From positions 62,001-126,000 of the forward strand of contig DCDG01000023.1 of NCBI GenBank assembly GCA_002316315.1: 64,000 nt of DNA. The letters are read 5' to 3'. The position numbers and the translations under genes are program-made. Within the stretch, counting starts at the first letter, position 1. The number at the start of each line of letters is the position of its first letter. This stretch comes from Candidatus Aminicenantes bacterium UBA1061 (lineage in GTDB: Bacteria > Acidobacteriota > Aminicenantia > Aminicenantales > Saccharicenantaceae). Shown here in pieces: positions 44,491 to 52,691 of this stretch. A model generated the notes under the pieces. That model made no database searches and had not been told where the DNA came from. It worked only from the letters and a program-made list of their open reading frames with translations.

Positions 44491-45870
44491 TCAATCTTCA
44501 TTTTCCCGGAAGAGGCGATCGCCAAGAGTCTCTCCGATAAAGAAATAAAACAAGAAGAAATAAATAGAAACCAGAATGAGCAAGAAAATAAGCAAGCTGG
44601 TGGTGGCTGCACCCAGCAATTTGAAAATAGTCATCTGCATAGAGCGGGCAGCCACCCAGATGGTCAGAAGCCAGAGCAGGACAAGAAATAGCAGGTCAAA
44701 TACCTTGGCTTTAACAAAAGCTCCGGGGCTCAAAGGAGCTGCTTCTCGAGATTCAGAACCTATCATGCTCCGGCTTTCATCTTCTCCCAGGCAGCCAGTA
44801 TCTGTCTCTGGTTCATAAAGAAAATCTGTTTCCTGTTCTTCTTCTCGCTCTTCTAATTCCATTTCTAAGTCTCTACCTTCTTCTTCCAGTTCTAGCTGGC
44901 TTCTGGTTACTTTTTCCGGGAAACCCATAGTCGGCTGGGATAGAACTTCTTCTTCAGCTAATTCTTCATCTGAATAAAGCTCATCCTCTGCCTTTTCTCC
45001 TGTTCGAGATACATCCTGATCTGGCTCAAGCAGTTCAGTAGAGGCTTCTTTGATATCAGATATCCAGGCAGGAATATTATCCGATTCTTCTATTTCCCTT
45101 TTAGCTTTATTAATCTCTATTCTTTCCTTTTCTTTTTCTTCAAGGATTTTAAAAAAATCTTCAACTCGCCTCTGGCCCATTTCTACCGTCAGGCCGATGG
45201 CGTCAAGCTCAGCCGTACTGAAGGAGTCTGCCATTTTTTGTCCTTCACTTTTTTCCTCTTCGCTTTCTTTGTTTCCTTTTTTATTCTGAGCTTTAGTCTC
45301 AGCTTCTAATTCCTGGACCAATTGAGTTACCAAACCGGGACCTATCTTTTCGGCGGCTGATAGCTTTTCTGCCTTTGTTTCCTTTTCAAGCTCCTCCACC
45401 AGTCGGGTCACCAGGCCTGGTTCTTTTTTTTCTTCTTTTTCCTCCGGAAAGGGCAGGTCCTCTTCCACCTGGGAAAAAATCAGGTCCTCAGGAGTCTTTT
45501 TGGCATCCATCTTCTCACCAGTCATTCTTTCTATTTCATTCTTTGATTTCTCGCCAGCATTTGCTTCTTCATCAACTATTATAACTTCTTCCAGGTCCTC
45601 TTCCTCCGCCACCAGATCTTTTTCAAATTCAACATCTTCGTCGAATTGAGCAGATTCTTCTTCTAAAAAACCGTCGGCTGATTCATCTCCGGCTTCAGGC
45701 CAATCTTCATCTTTAACCTGATGGCGGTTATCTTCGATGATTTTATCGCCAGGGATTTCCTCCTCTATCTCTTCATCTTCGGGAAAAAGAAGTCTCGTTC
45801 CGCAATTCTTACAGAATTCATCTTGGTCGCTGATTAAAGCCCGACAATAGGGACAGCATTTTATACCCAT
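44491..45870 (-). CDS. zinc-ribbon, acidic-linker, RDD-type membrane protein
   Basis: I start it at ATG 45870 (MGIKCCPYCRALISDQDEFC), where the zinc ribbon C-x2-C...C-x2-C (KCCPYC, FCKNCGTRL) is at the N-terminus. The 459-residue protein then has some 300 residues of very acidic low-complexity sequence, including a direct repeat of about 24 residues (PGLVTRLVEELEKETKAEKL then PGLVTQLVQELEAETKAQNK). It ends with an RDD-like membrane region of two helices and the closing FFIGETLGDRLFREN. The cytoplasmic ribbon and acidic arm tethered to the membrane suggest a scaffold or sensor. Nothing links it to a known pathway. It diverges from TonB receptor 2. Confidence 0.72.
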   Translation of the reverse strand: MGIKCCPYCRALISDQDEFCKNCGTRLLFPEDEEIEEEIPGDKIIEDNRHQVKDEDWPEAGDESADGFLEEESAQFDEDVEFEKDLVAEEEDLEEVIIVDEEANAGEKSKNEIERMTGEKMDAKKTPEDLIFSQVEEDLPFPEEKEEKKEPGLVTRLVEELEKETKAEKLSAAEKIGPGLVTQLVQELEAETKAQNKKGNKESEEEKSEGQKMADSFSTAELDAIGLTVEMGQRRVEDFFKILEEKEKERIEINKAKREIEESDNIPAWISDIKEASTELLEPDQDVSRTGEKAEDELYSDEELAEEEVLSQPTMGFPEKVTRSQLELEEEGRDLEMELEEREEEQETDFLYEPETDTGCLGEDESRSMIGSESREAAPLSPGAFVKAKVFDLLFLVLLWLLTIWVAARSMQMTIFKLLGAATTSLLIFLLILVSIYFFLFYFFIGETLGDRLFRENED

Positions 45871-45963
45871 TATCTTTATGCCCTTTCTATTTATAAAACT
45901 AAACAAAATCCCTGTCAAATGAATTTTTCATTTAGCCAGAACTTAACAAAAAACCAATCATCT

Positions 45964-45998
45964 GTCCATTTATTTGAATAACATCCAAATAAATGATT
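45964..45998 (+). promoter_or_regulatory. paired imperfect dyad, putative sigma-54 activator sites (receptor 2)
   Basis: Site A, 45964-45979, GTCCA-N6-TGAAT; site B, 45983-45998, ATCCA-N6-TGATT; each matches ATCCA-N6-TGGAT at eight of ten positions. Centres are 19 bp apart, about 98 and 117 bp upstream of the predicted start. The two sites together also form a perfect 10-bp inverted repeat CATTTATTTG / CAAATAAATG (45967-45976, 45986-45995). Confidence 0.5.
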
Positions 45999-46061
45999 AA
46001 CGGCCTGGACTGCTTTAATCTTAAGTTGTTGAATACAAAACAGATAGCAAAGACGCCAACC

Positions 46062-46077
46062 TGGCACAAAATTTGCA
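46062..46077 (+). promoter_or_regulatory. sigma-54 (-24/-12) promoter of TonB receptor 2
   Basis: CTGGCA-N6-TTGCA with TGGC at 46062-46065 and TTGC at 46073-46076, including the favoured CAC after TGG. The predicted start is near 46088, giving a leader of about 170 nt with two hairpins (46171-46197 and 46210-46225). Confidence 0.8.
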
Positions 46078-46257
46078 AATAACCTTGATATAAAGAAGGG
46101 CGTGATAATAAATAATTATAGAAAGGAGGGGTAAAAAACCAGAAGACTAACTAAAAAACTATTGTTAGGTTAGAACAGAATCGAAGATTCCGTTCTAGGG
46201 CAAAAAGTGGTTGCTCAAAAGCAACTATGCCAATGGGGGAAAAGGAGAAAAAAGAGA

Positions 46258-49200
46258 ATGGTAAAAAAAAGGATTTTGTTTTTGGGATTCTTATTGCTAT
46301 TTCTATCCTCATTTGCTCTGGCTCAGATCACCCAGCAAAGTGGCAGGTTTGAAGGAAGGGTGACAGATGATCAGGGTAACCCTCTCCCCGGTGTAGCCGT
46401 TGAAGCTACCAGCCCCAGACTGGTAGGTAAAGCTTCTGCTGTCACCGATAGCAATGGTGCCTTTCGGCTATTTGCTCTTCCTTCAGGAGTTTATCAAATA
46501 AGCTTTACTCTTGCTGGATTTAAGCCTATCATCCGTAAGGAGTTGGTCCTCCAGCTGGGACAAACCTTGATTGTCAATGTAACCATGGAACCAAGTACCA
46601 TCGAAGAGCAGGTTACTGTTATGGGCCAGGCTCCTTTGGTGGATGTCAAAAGCACGGTCAAGGGGATGACCATTACCAAAGAGACTTTTGAGAATCTGCC
46701 CAGAGGACGAAATTTTGACTCCCTGGTCACTACCATCCCGGGTGTTTCCAATGAGCCCCTTCTCGGTGGCACATCAGTTGACGGTGCTTCCGGCCTTGAG
46801 AATATGTACTATGTAGATGGCACCAATATTACCAACTTAACAAATGGTCTGGCTGGTCAGAGCGTCAATTTTGACTTCGTAGATGAAGTCCAGGTAAGAG
46901 CTTCCGGTTATCAGGCAGAATATGGAGGCTCTCTGGGTGGTGTGATCAGTGTTATCACCCGTTCTGGGGGGAACCAGTTTTCAGGTGAAGTCCTGGGATA
47001 TTACAGCGGTTATAAATTGAGAGACCATGAACGCGATTTGCTCCGCTTAAACCTTGATAATACCAGTATTGCTACTTATTATAAGTATAGCTTTTTAAAT
47101 GGTAGAAACAGAGATCACAGGTACGAGTTTGGAGGTAATCTCGGTGGATATTTTATAAAAGACAGACTCTGGTTCTTTGGTTCTTTTATGCCCGTTGTTT
47201 ATCGCAATAACAGGCTGGTCACCCATTCTGATGGACAGACTAAAAACTGGATGAGAGACGAGAAGCAGTGGAACTATTCCTTCAAGTTAACCGGTCAGAT
47301 ACTAAGTAACTTAAGGATGAGTGCTTCAATTGTCAGCAACAGGTGGAATTATAAAGGTAATCTGGCAACACGTACCAGCCCATCTAATCCTACATTATCT
47401 TATGATGACTATGGATTTACCTATCCAAATATTACTCTGGCTTTTGCGGCTGATTGGAGCGCAAGCAATAACTTACTGGTTTCAGTGCGCGGCGGATATT
47501 TCATGACAGATAGAAAAAAACAATTAGTCCAGGTAAATGAACCCTGTTACTATTTCCAGACTGAGGCTCCCGGTGGATATTTCAATACAACTAATATGAA
47601 TATGGATATTCCCGATCCATACAAGAGGCAGGCAGGGTATAACAATTATGCCCAGGGTAATGCCAACCTTGTTAAGAAAAACCTCAACACACGATTCAGC
47701 ATGGCCGGTGATATAAACTATTACCTGAGCGCTGCTGGTGAGCACTCTATAAAGCTCGGTGTCCAGTATGTCCGCCAGGGTCAGAATTACGATTCAAGCC
47801 CGGAGTTCCCGATTATTCGTATTGCCTGGGATCGTGATTTTGTCGCCTACGGGGTAAATTATGGTCGTGGCACATACGGTTATTATGGTGTCCGCAACAA
47901 CTCGGTAACAGGACCTTATGGAAACTATTATAATGTCCATAACGAGCTCTGGTCGTTATACATTCAGGATTCCTGGACCATTAAACAGCGTTTAACTATT
48001 AATTATGGTTTAAGGGCTGAGTCAGAATATATCCCATCTTACGCTACTGGCAGTGAGTGGGCTAATGTGAAAGCGATTAAATTTGGCTTGGGTAAGAAGC
48101 TGGCACCAAGAGTCGGGCTCGTTTATGATGTGTTTGGGGACTCCAGCCTTAAAGTTTTCGGCTCATTCGGGTTATTCTATGATGTGATGAAACTCAACAT
48201 GGCCGTTGGTTCCTATGGCGGTTTTAAATGGAAAAGTGCTTATTATACCCTCGACGATTATAGGTGGGACGAGATTGGGGTAAATGGTAATTTCCCTGGT
48301 GAATTATTATACCCCTATAGTGGTGGCGCCATTGATTTTCGTGCACCTTCATTCGAAAGCACAGATCCTCATTTAAAGCCAATGAGCCAGATGGAAACCA
48401 GCCTTGGAGTAGAGAAGAAACTGACGGAAACTGTCGCCCTGTCTGTACGTGGTGTTTATAAGCACCTTCTCTGGGCCATTGAGGATTGTGGCGTCCTTTA
48501 TCAAGATGGGGAGCATTATTTTACAGCTAACCCCGGCGGTGCGTTCTTGAAGAAAGAATATGACCAAGCTAAAATCACACCCAAATTGGATGCAAACGAC
48601 GTTCCTATTCCCGGTGAGTTCCTGATTCCACCCACTGCTCCTGACCCCGTCAAGGCCAAAAGGGAATACTGGGGCCTTAACGTCGCCATTGACAAACGTT
48701 TTTCTAATAATTGGATGGGCGGTTTCTCTTATACCCTTAGTCGCCTCAGTGGAAACTATAGTGGTCTGGCTTCTGGTGATGAATATGGCCGTACTGATCC
48801 AAATACCGAGCGCTATTTTGACCTCTGGTACCTGTCTTTCGATTCAAAAATGAATCCAATTGATGGCCCAATGCCTGGAGATAGAACTCATTACCTCAAG
48901 CTTTATGGCTCATACATTTTCCCCTTTGGATTAACCTTGGGCGCAGTTGTTAATGCCATGAGTGGTGTACCAACTTCGACTGAATGGGCGCTGGACGTTC
49001 AGGGTTATCTACCGTATAACAGAAATGACCTCGGCCGATCTCCATTTCTGTGGTACATCAACTTCTATACGGCTTTTGACTTCAAGCTAGGCGGAAAAAC
49101 AAAGGCTCAGATCAACCTTAGCATTGACAACATGTTCAACACTGATACAGCCCAGCGTATTTATCAGATCTATAATCAAGGAGCCGTGGCCGTTCCTGAC

Positions 49201-49329
49201 ACTGTAATAGTTACAGGTAACTGGGATATTCACGATTACGCTGGCCTTGTGCTCAATCCTCAGTATAAGAAACAAACTGATTTCTATCGTCCAATCTCTG
49301 CCATTGTCGGATTCAAGTTGATATTCTAA
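46258..49329 (+). CDS. TonB-dependent receptor, Oar/SusC-like (receptor 2)
   Basis: Start chosen at ATG 46258 (MVKKRILFLGFLLLFLSSFA), with AGGAGA nine bases upstream; the longer frame would add a basic stretch before the signal peptide. The 1023-residue protein has a signal peptide ending at LAQ, a carboxypeptidase-regulatory-like domain (GRVTDDQGNPLPGVAVEATS ... GAFRLFALPSGVYQISFTLAGF), the TonB-box-like EEQVTVMGQAPLVDVKS, a plug with YYVDGTNITNLTNG and AEYGGSLGGVISVITRSGG, and an aromatic-rich barrel ending SAIVGFKLIF. It is closely related to receptor 3 at 55270 in the N-terminal domain, plug and barrel, less so to receptor 1. Controlled by sigma-54; a strong terminator follows. Confidence 0.93.
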   Translation: MVKKRILFLGFLLLFLSSFALAQITQQSGRFEGRVTDDQGNPLPGVAVEATSPRLVGKASAVTDSNGAFRLFALPSGVYQISFTLAGFKPIIRKELVLQLGQTLIVNVTMEPSTIEEQVTVMGQAPLVDVKSTVKGMTITKETFENLPRGRNFDSLVTTIPGVSNEPLLGGTSVDGASGLENMYYVDGTNITNLTNGLAGQSVNFDFVDEVQVRASGYQAEYGGSLGGVISVITRSGGNQFSGEVLGYYSGYKLRDHERDLLRLNLDNTSIATYYKYSFLNGRNRDHRYEFGGNLGGYFIKDRLWFFGSFMPVVYRNNRLVTHSDGQTKNWMRDEKQWNYSFKLTGQILSNLRMSASIVSNRWNYKGNLATRTSPSNPTLSYDDYGFTYPNITLAFAADWSASNNLLVSVRGGYFMTDRKKQLVQVNEPCYYFQTEAPGGYFNTTNMNMDIPDPYKRQAGYNNYAQGNANLVKKNLNTRFSMAGDINYYLSAAGEHSIKLGVQYVRQGQNYDSSPEFPIIRIAWDRDFVAYGVNYGRGTYGYYGVRNNSVTGPYGNYYNVHNELWSLYIQDSWTIKQRLTINYGLRAESEYIPSYATGSEWANVKAIKFGLGKKLAPRVGLVYDVFGDSSLKVFGSFGLFYDVMKLNMAVGSYGGFKWKSAYYTLDDYRWDEIGVNGNFPGELLYPYSGGAIDFRAPSFESTDPHLKPMSQMETSLGVEKKLTETVALSVRGVYKHLLWAIEDCGVLYQDGEHYFTANPGGAFLKKEYDQAKITPKLDANDVPIPGEFLIPPTAPDPVKAKREYWGLNVAIDKRFSNNWMGGFSYTLSRLSGNYSGLASGDEYGRTDPNTERYFDLWYLSFDSKMNPIDGPMPGDRTHYLKLYGSYIFPFGLTLGAVVNAMSGVPTSTEWALDVQGYLPYNRNDLGRSPFLWYINFYTAFDFKLGGKTKAQINLSIDNMFNTDTAQRIYQIYNQGAVAVPDTVIVTGNWDIHDYAGLVLNPQYKKQTDFYRPISAIVGFKLIF

Positions 49330-49353
49330 TACCAACCTGAGTAAAAGTTGTCC

Positions 49354-49390
49354 AAAGCCTGCCCCTGCTCTGGCAGGGGCAGGCTTTTTT
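49354..49390 (+). terminator. strong terminator of receptor 2
   Basis: A perfect 15-bp stem (49354-49368 with 49373-49387), TCTG loop, and a T run to 49390. Confidence 0.92.
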
Positions 49391-49610
49391 ATTAGAAAAC
49401 AGAAGAGATTTCATCTATCATAAAAGACTCAAATACGGCAGCAATTAAGTATTCCAGAGAATTTAACCAATCTGCCCAGGCTGAAGGGGCAAAGAGATTT
49501 ATGAGGTTAGCTAGCCACCTTCATGGAGAGCAGAAGTCACCCGAAAGACAGTGTTCTGTGTTCAGCCTGCTTATCGAAGATAGAGAGTCTTCTTTATCTA
49601 TGATAAAATA

Positions 49611-51761
49611 ATGTTAATGCTCAATAAAAAGATAACAAACTTTTTTCTTTTAAAGAGCATCTTAATTAGCGGTCTTGTGGCTTTTCTTGTCATTTTTCCT
49701 TCGTGCCTCCAGGCGGCAGATCAAAAGCCGAATATTCTGCTGATTATCATAGATACCCTGCGCCCAGACCGGCTTAGCTGTTATGGCTCCACTCTGGTTA
49801 AAACTCCTAATATTGATAAGCTAGCTTCAGACGGCGCATTGTTCAACATGGCCTTTGCCCTCACCCCCCTGACTCTTCCTTCCCATGCTAATATCCTGCT
49901 GGGAATGACTCCGCTGCACCATGGAATCCACGATAACGGCTTATTCAAAGTACCTGAAGGTATGCCTAATCTGGCGGCTTATCTTAAAAACTTAGGTTAT
50001 AGGACCGCGGCTTTTATCGGAGCTTTTCCTCTTGATGCCAGGTTCGGCTTGAATTCTGGATTTGAAGTCTATGACCAGAGTTATCCAGTGGAATCCAGTC
50101 TGGAATTCATTTATTCAGAGAGAAAAGCTGAGATGGTTATTAATAATGCTATTAACTGGCTAAAAAGCCAGTCCGGAAACCAAAATAATAATCAACCCTG
50201 GTTTATCTGGATACATTGTTTTGATCCTCATCAGCCTTACGAACCTCCTGAGCCCTTTGCCAGCCAGTTTAATAATGACCTTTACAGCGGAGAGGTGGCT
50301 TATATAGATCTGAGTCTTGGCCAACTGTTTGATTATCTAAAAAAAACAAACCAGTGGAACTCAACCATCAAAATTTTTACCGGTGACCACGGTCAATCTC
50401 TGGGAGAGCATGGTGAGTCGACTCATGGTTATTTCGCCTATAATTCGACTCTTTGGGTACCACTAATTATTTCCAGTCCGGGTTTTAAACCGCGCCGAGT
50501 TAATGATAATGTTTGCCACCTTGATATTTTCCCGACGGTCTGTGAGTTACTAGGGAACTCTCCCCCTGCTTACCTCCAGGGACAATCTCTGGTCAAGGCC
50601 ATGAAAGGCCGGAAGTTATCATCAAGAAAGATTTATTTTGAATCGCTTTATGCCTATTATCGGCGGGGCTGGGCGCCAGTCAGAGGCTTTATAGAAGGCC
50701 AGGAGAAGTTTATTGATGCTCCCCTTCCTGAACTTTACGACCTCAAAGCCGATTTTAATGAAACCAAAAACCTGGCCAGCCCAAGAATCAGCCGGAAAAA
50801 AGAAGAGCTGGCTGAATTGATGAAATCGCTGAGTACTACCTCCGTTGAGTCGAAATACCATCCTGATGCTCAGACCAGAAAGAAACTGGCCAGCCTGGGT
50901 TATGTTGGTGGATATCAACCGCCAGCCAGAACAACCTTTGGCCCTGAGGATGATTTAAAAATACTACTGGGTTTTAACAATCAATTTGAACAAGCTCAAG
51001 ATCTATATTTTCAGGGGAAGATAGAGGAGTCAGAAAAACTCCTTAAAGACCTGATCAGCAAGCGACCGGAGTTTGATAATCCCTACCTTTTTCTGGTCAG
51101 CATCTATGAGAAACAAAATCGCCTTAACGAAGTTGAGTCCTTGCTTAAGAAGGGACTGGAAGCCAACCCCAGGAATTATCAATTGAAGGTTGATTACGGG
51201 AGAGTTCTGGCTTTCCTTGGCAAGGAAGAGCTGGCTCTGCAGGTTTTGAACGAGGCCCGGGAAATAATTGATTGGGATCCCGAGCTCTGGAACAATTTAG
51301 GTGTGATCTATTGGAATCTGGGCCAGGTGGAAAAAGCCCGTGAGATGTATGAGCATTCTCTGACCTTATTTCCTCAGAATCCCGTAGCTCTGGCCAATCT
51401 GGGAGCAGCAGAGACTTCACTGGCTTTAATAAGTGGAGAGGTGAGCTGGCTGCTTAAAGCTGAAGAGCATTTCCGGAAAGCCATTGAATATGATTCCAAT
51501 TTGGTTAATGCTTATAATGGGTTGGGGGCAGTTCACAGGCTTAGCGGTAATCTGGAGGCAGCCATAGACTACTGGCAGAAGGCCGTTACACTTGAACCTG
51601 ACCATAAGGAAGCCCTATTTAACCTGGGGGCAGCTTATTTTGATCGGGGAGACAAAAATCAGGCTTTAGTCTATTTGAGTAGATATAAGAGGCTTTATTA
51701 TCAGACCCTCTCACAGAGCGAAAAAGCCGAATTAGATTCCTTAATCAAAAAGTGCCAGTAA
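49611..51761 (+). CDS. exported sulfatase-like/TPR protein 2 (Thr at the nucleophile site)
   Basis: A 716-residue protein with a signal peptide or anchor (LLKSILISGLVAFLVIFPSC), an alkaline-phosphatase-superfamily domain (IIIDTLRPDRLSCYG; FTGDHGQSLGEHGESTHG) and C-terminal TPR units from about residue 445. The nucleophile position reads T88-L-P-S-H92 instead of C/S-x-P-x-R, as in the relatives at 29458 and 58811, so it is not a formylglycine sulfatase. Two in-frame ATGs (49611, 49617) could start it; neither has a clear Shine-Dalgarno. It is the gene after receptor 2. The GWxTD pair behind it is convergent, 12 bp away. Confidence 0.85.
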   Translation: MLMLNKKITNFFLLKSILISGLVAFLVIFPSCLQAADQKPNILLIIIDTLRPDRLSCYGSTLVKTPNIDKLASDGALFNMAFALTPLTLPSHANILLGMTPLHHGIHDNGLFKVPEGMPNLAAYLKNLGYRTAAFIGAFPLDARFGLNSGFEVYDQSYPVESSLEFIYSERKAEMVINNAINWLKSQSGNQNNNQPWFIWIHCFDPHQPYEPPEPFASQFNNDLYSGEVAYIDLSLGQLFDYLKKTNQWNSTIKIFTGDHGQSLGEHGESTHGYFAYNSTLWVPLIISSPGFKPRRVNDNVCHLDIFPTVCELLGNSPPAYLQGQSLVKAMKGRKLSSRKIYFESLYAYYRRGWAPVRGFIEGQEKFIDAPLPELYDLKADFNETKNLASPRISRKKEELAELMKSLSTTSVESKYHPDAQTRKKLASLGYVGGYQPPARTTFGPEDDLKILLGFNNQFEQAQDLYFQGKIEESEKLLKDLISKRPEFDNPYLFLVSIYEKQNRLNEVESLLKKGLEANPRNYQLKVDYGRVLAFLGKEELALQVLNEAREIIDWDPELWNNLGVIYWNLGQVEKAREMYEHSLTLFPQNPVALANLGAAETSLALISGEVSWLLKAEEHFRKAIEYDSNLVNAYNGLGAVHRLSGNLEAAIDYWQKAVTLEPDHKEALFNLGAAYFDRGDKNQALVYLSRYKRLYYQTLSQSEKAELDSLIKKCQ

Positions 51762-51773
51762 CCATTCAGGGCA

Positions 51774-52691
51774 CTAAATTTTAAACTCCAAAGTATTTTT
51801 ATTAGTTCCGCCACCGGTCCGGTTGGTGATTTCAACTTCGGCCGTATATTCTCCAGGCTTCAAATCGGGTTCTAAAACCAGACTATAAATCTGGTCGATT
51901 AGCTTGAGACCCTGTTCACGGGAAAGAGAGAGCTCGAGGCTATCCTGGTGTTCCCAGGCTATCTGGCCTGCCCGGTCACAAACTTTTGCGCTGACTTCCA
52001 GAGTAGTAACAAAATTGTTTCCCTTTAACTTGAACCAGATGGATTTATACGGAATATCTATAACCAGCTGCCTGTTTGCAGCCTTCTGCTCAAATTTGAT
52101 GGAAAAGTTCAGAGAAGGCCTTCCAACTGTCAGCACATTTCTCCCTTTTTCTTTTACATCTTTCTGAGCTTTAGCTATCTCAGAGATTTGATAGGCACTT
52201 AAGGGAGTAAGATTATAATTACCTGTCCAGTTTTCATCAACAAAGACCACAGGGAAAAAACCATAATACCAGATCTCGGTTGGTTTGCCATAAATGTCTA
52301 TCCCGCGGGGATAAGTTATCCTTTCAGAGGGGGGACCAAAAAGAACATAAATTCGTCCCCTTTCCTGAAGCCAGCCCGGGGTAGTGCCTTCTTTAAAAAG
52401 GCAGTTAGCCTCTTCGATACGCAGAAAATAGCTTTCCTTAAATTCATTAACTTCGGTACCGGGAGTCGGATCTCTTCGGGCCCAGAAATCTCTTATAAAC
52501 TCCGGCCTTCCCTTTGGCTCCAGCTCAAGGAAAACTTTTTTTTCTTCCTTGGAAATTATATATCTGGTTTTGGAAACAAACTCTTTACTTTCGGCATCCA
52601 TGTTCTTATTGCTAGGTAAGCTGGCACAGGAATAAAATCCCGAAATTATGGCTACTGCCAAGAGATAAAAAGCCCCCAGCTTGTTATTCAC
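51774..52691 (-). CDS. GWxTD-domain lipoprotein without TPRs
   Basis: A 305-residue protein: signal peptide with a possible lipobox (ISGFYSC, Cys22), then the GWxTD domain with DFWARRDPTPGTEVNEF and GWLQERGRIYVLFGPPSERI at 106-125. The middle is beta-rich, ending TAEVEITNRTGGGTNKNTLE. The family Thr-Asp is Gln-Glu here, while Gly-Trp and Arg-Gly are kept. Unlike its neighbours it has no TPRs, and at about 300 residues it is less than half as long. Its start overlaps the end of the 692-residue GWxTD/TPR gene by 8 nt, so the two proteins are made together and may form a complex. Confidence 0.82.
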   Translation of the reverse strand: MNNKLGAFYLLAVAIISGFYSCASLPSNKNMDAESKEFVSKTRYIISKEEKKVFLELEPKGRPEFIRDFWARRDPTPGTEVNEFKESYFLRIEEANCLFKEGTTPGWLQERGRIYVLFGPPSERITYPRGIDIYGKPTEIWYYGFFPVVFVDENWTGNYNLTPLSAYQISEIAKAQKDVKEKGRNVLTVGRPSLNFSIKFEQKAANRQLVIDIPYKSIWFKLKGNNFVTTLEVSAKVCDRAGQIAWEHQDSLELSLSREQGLKLIDQIYSLVLEPDLKPGEYTAEVEITNRTGGGTNKNTLEFKI

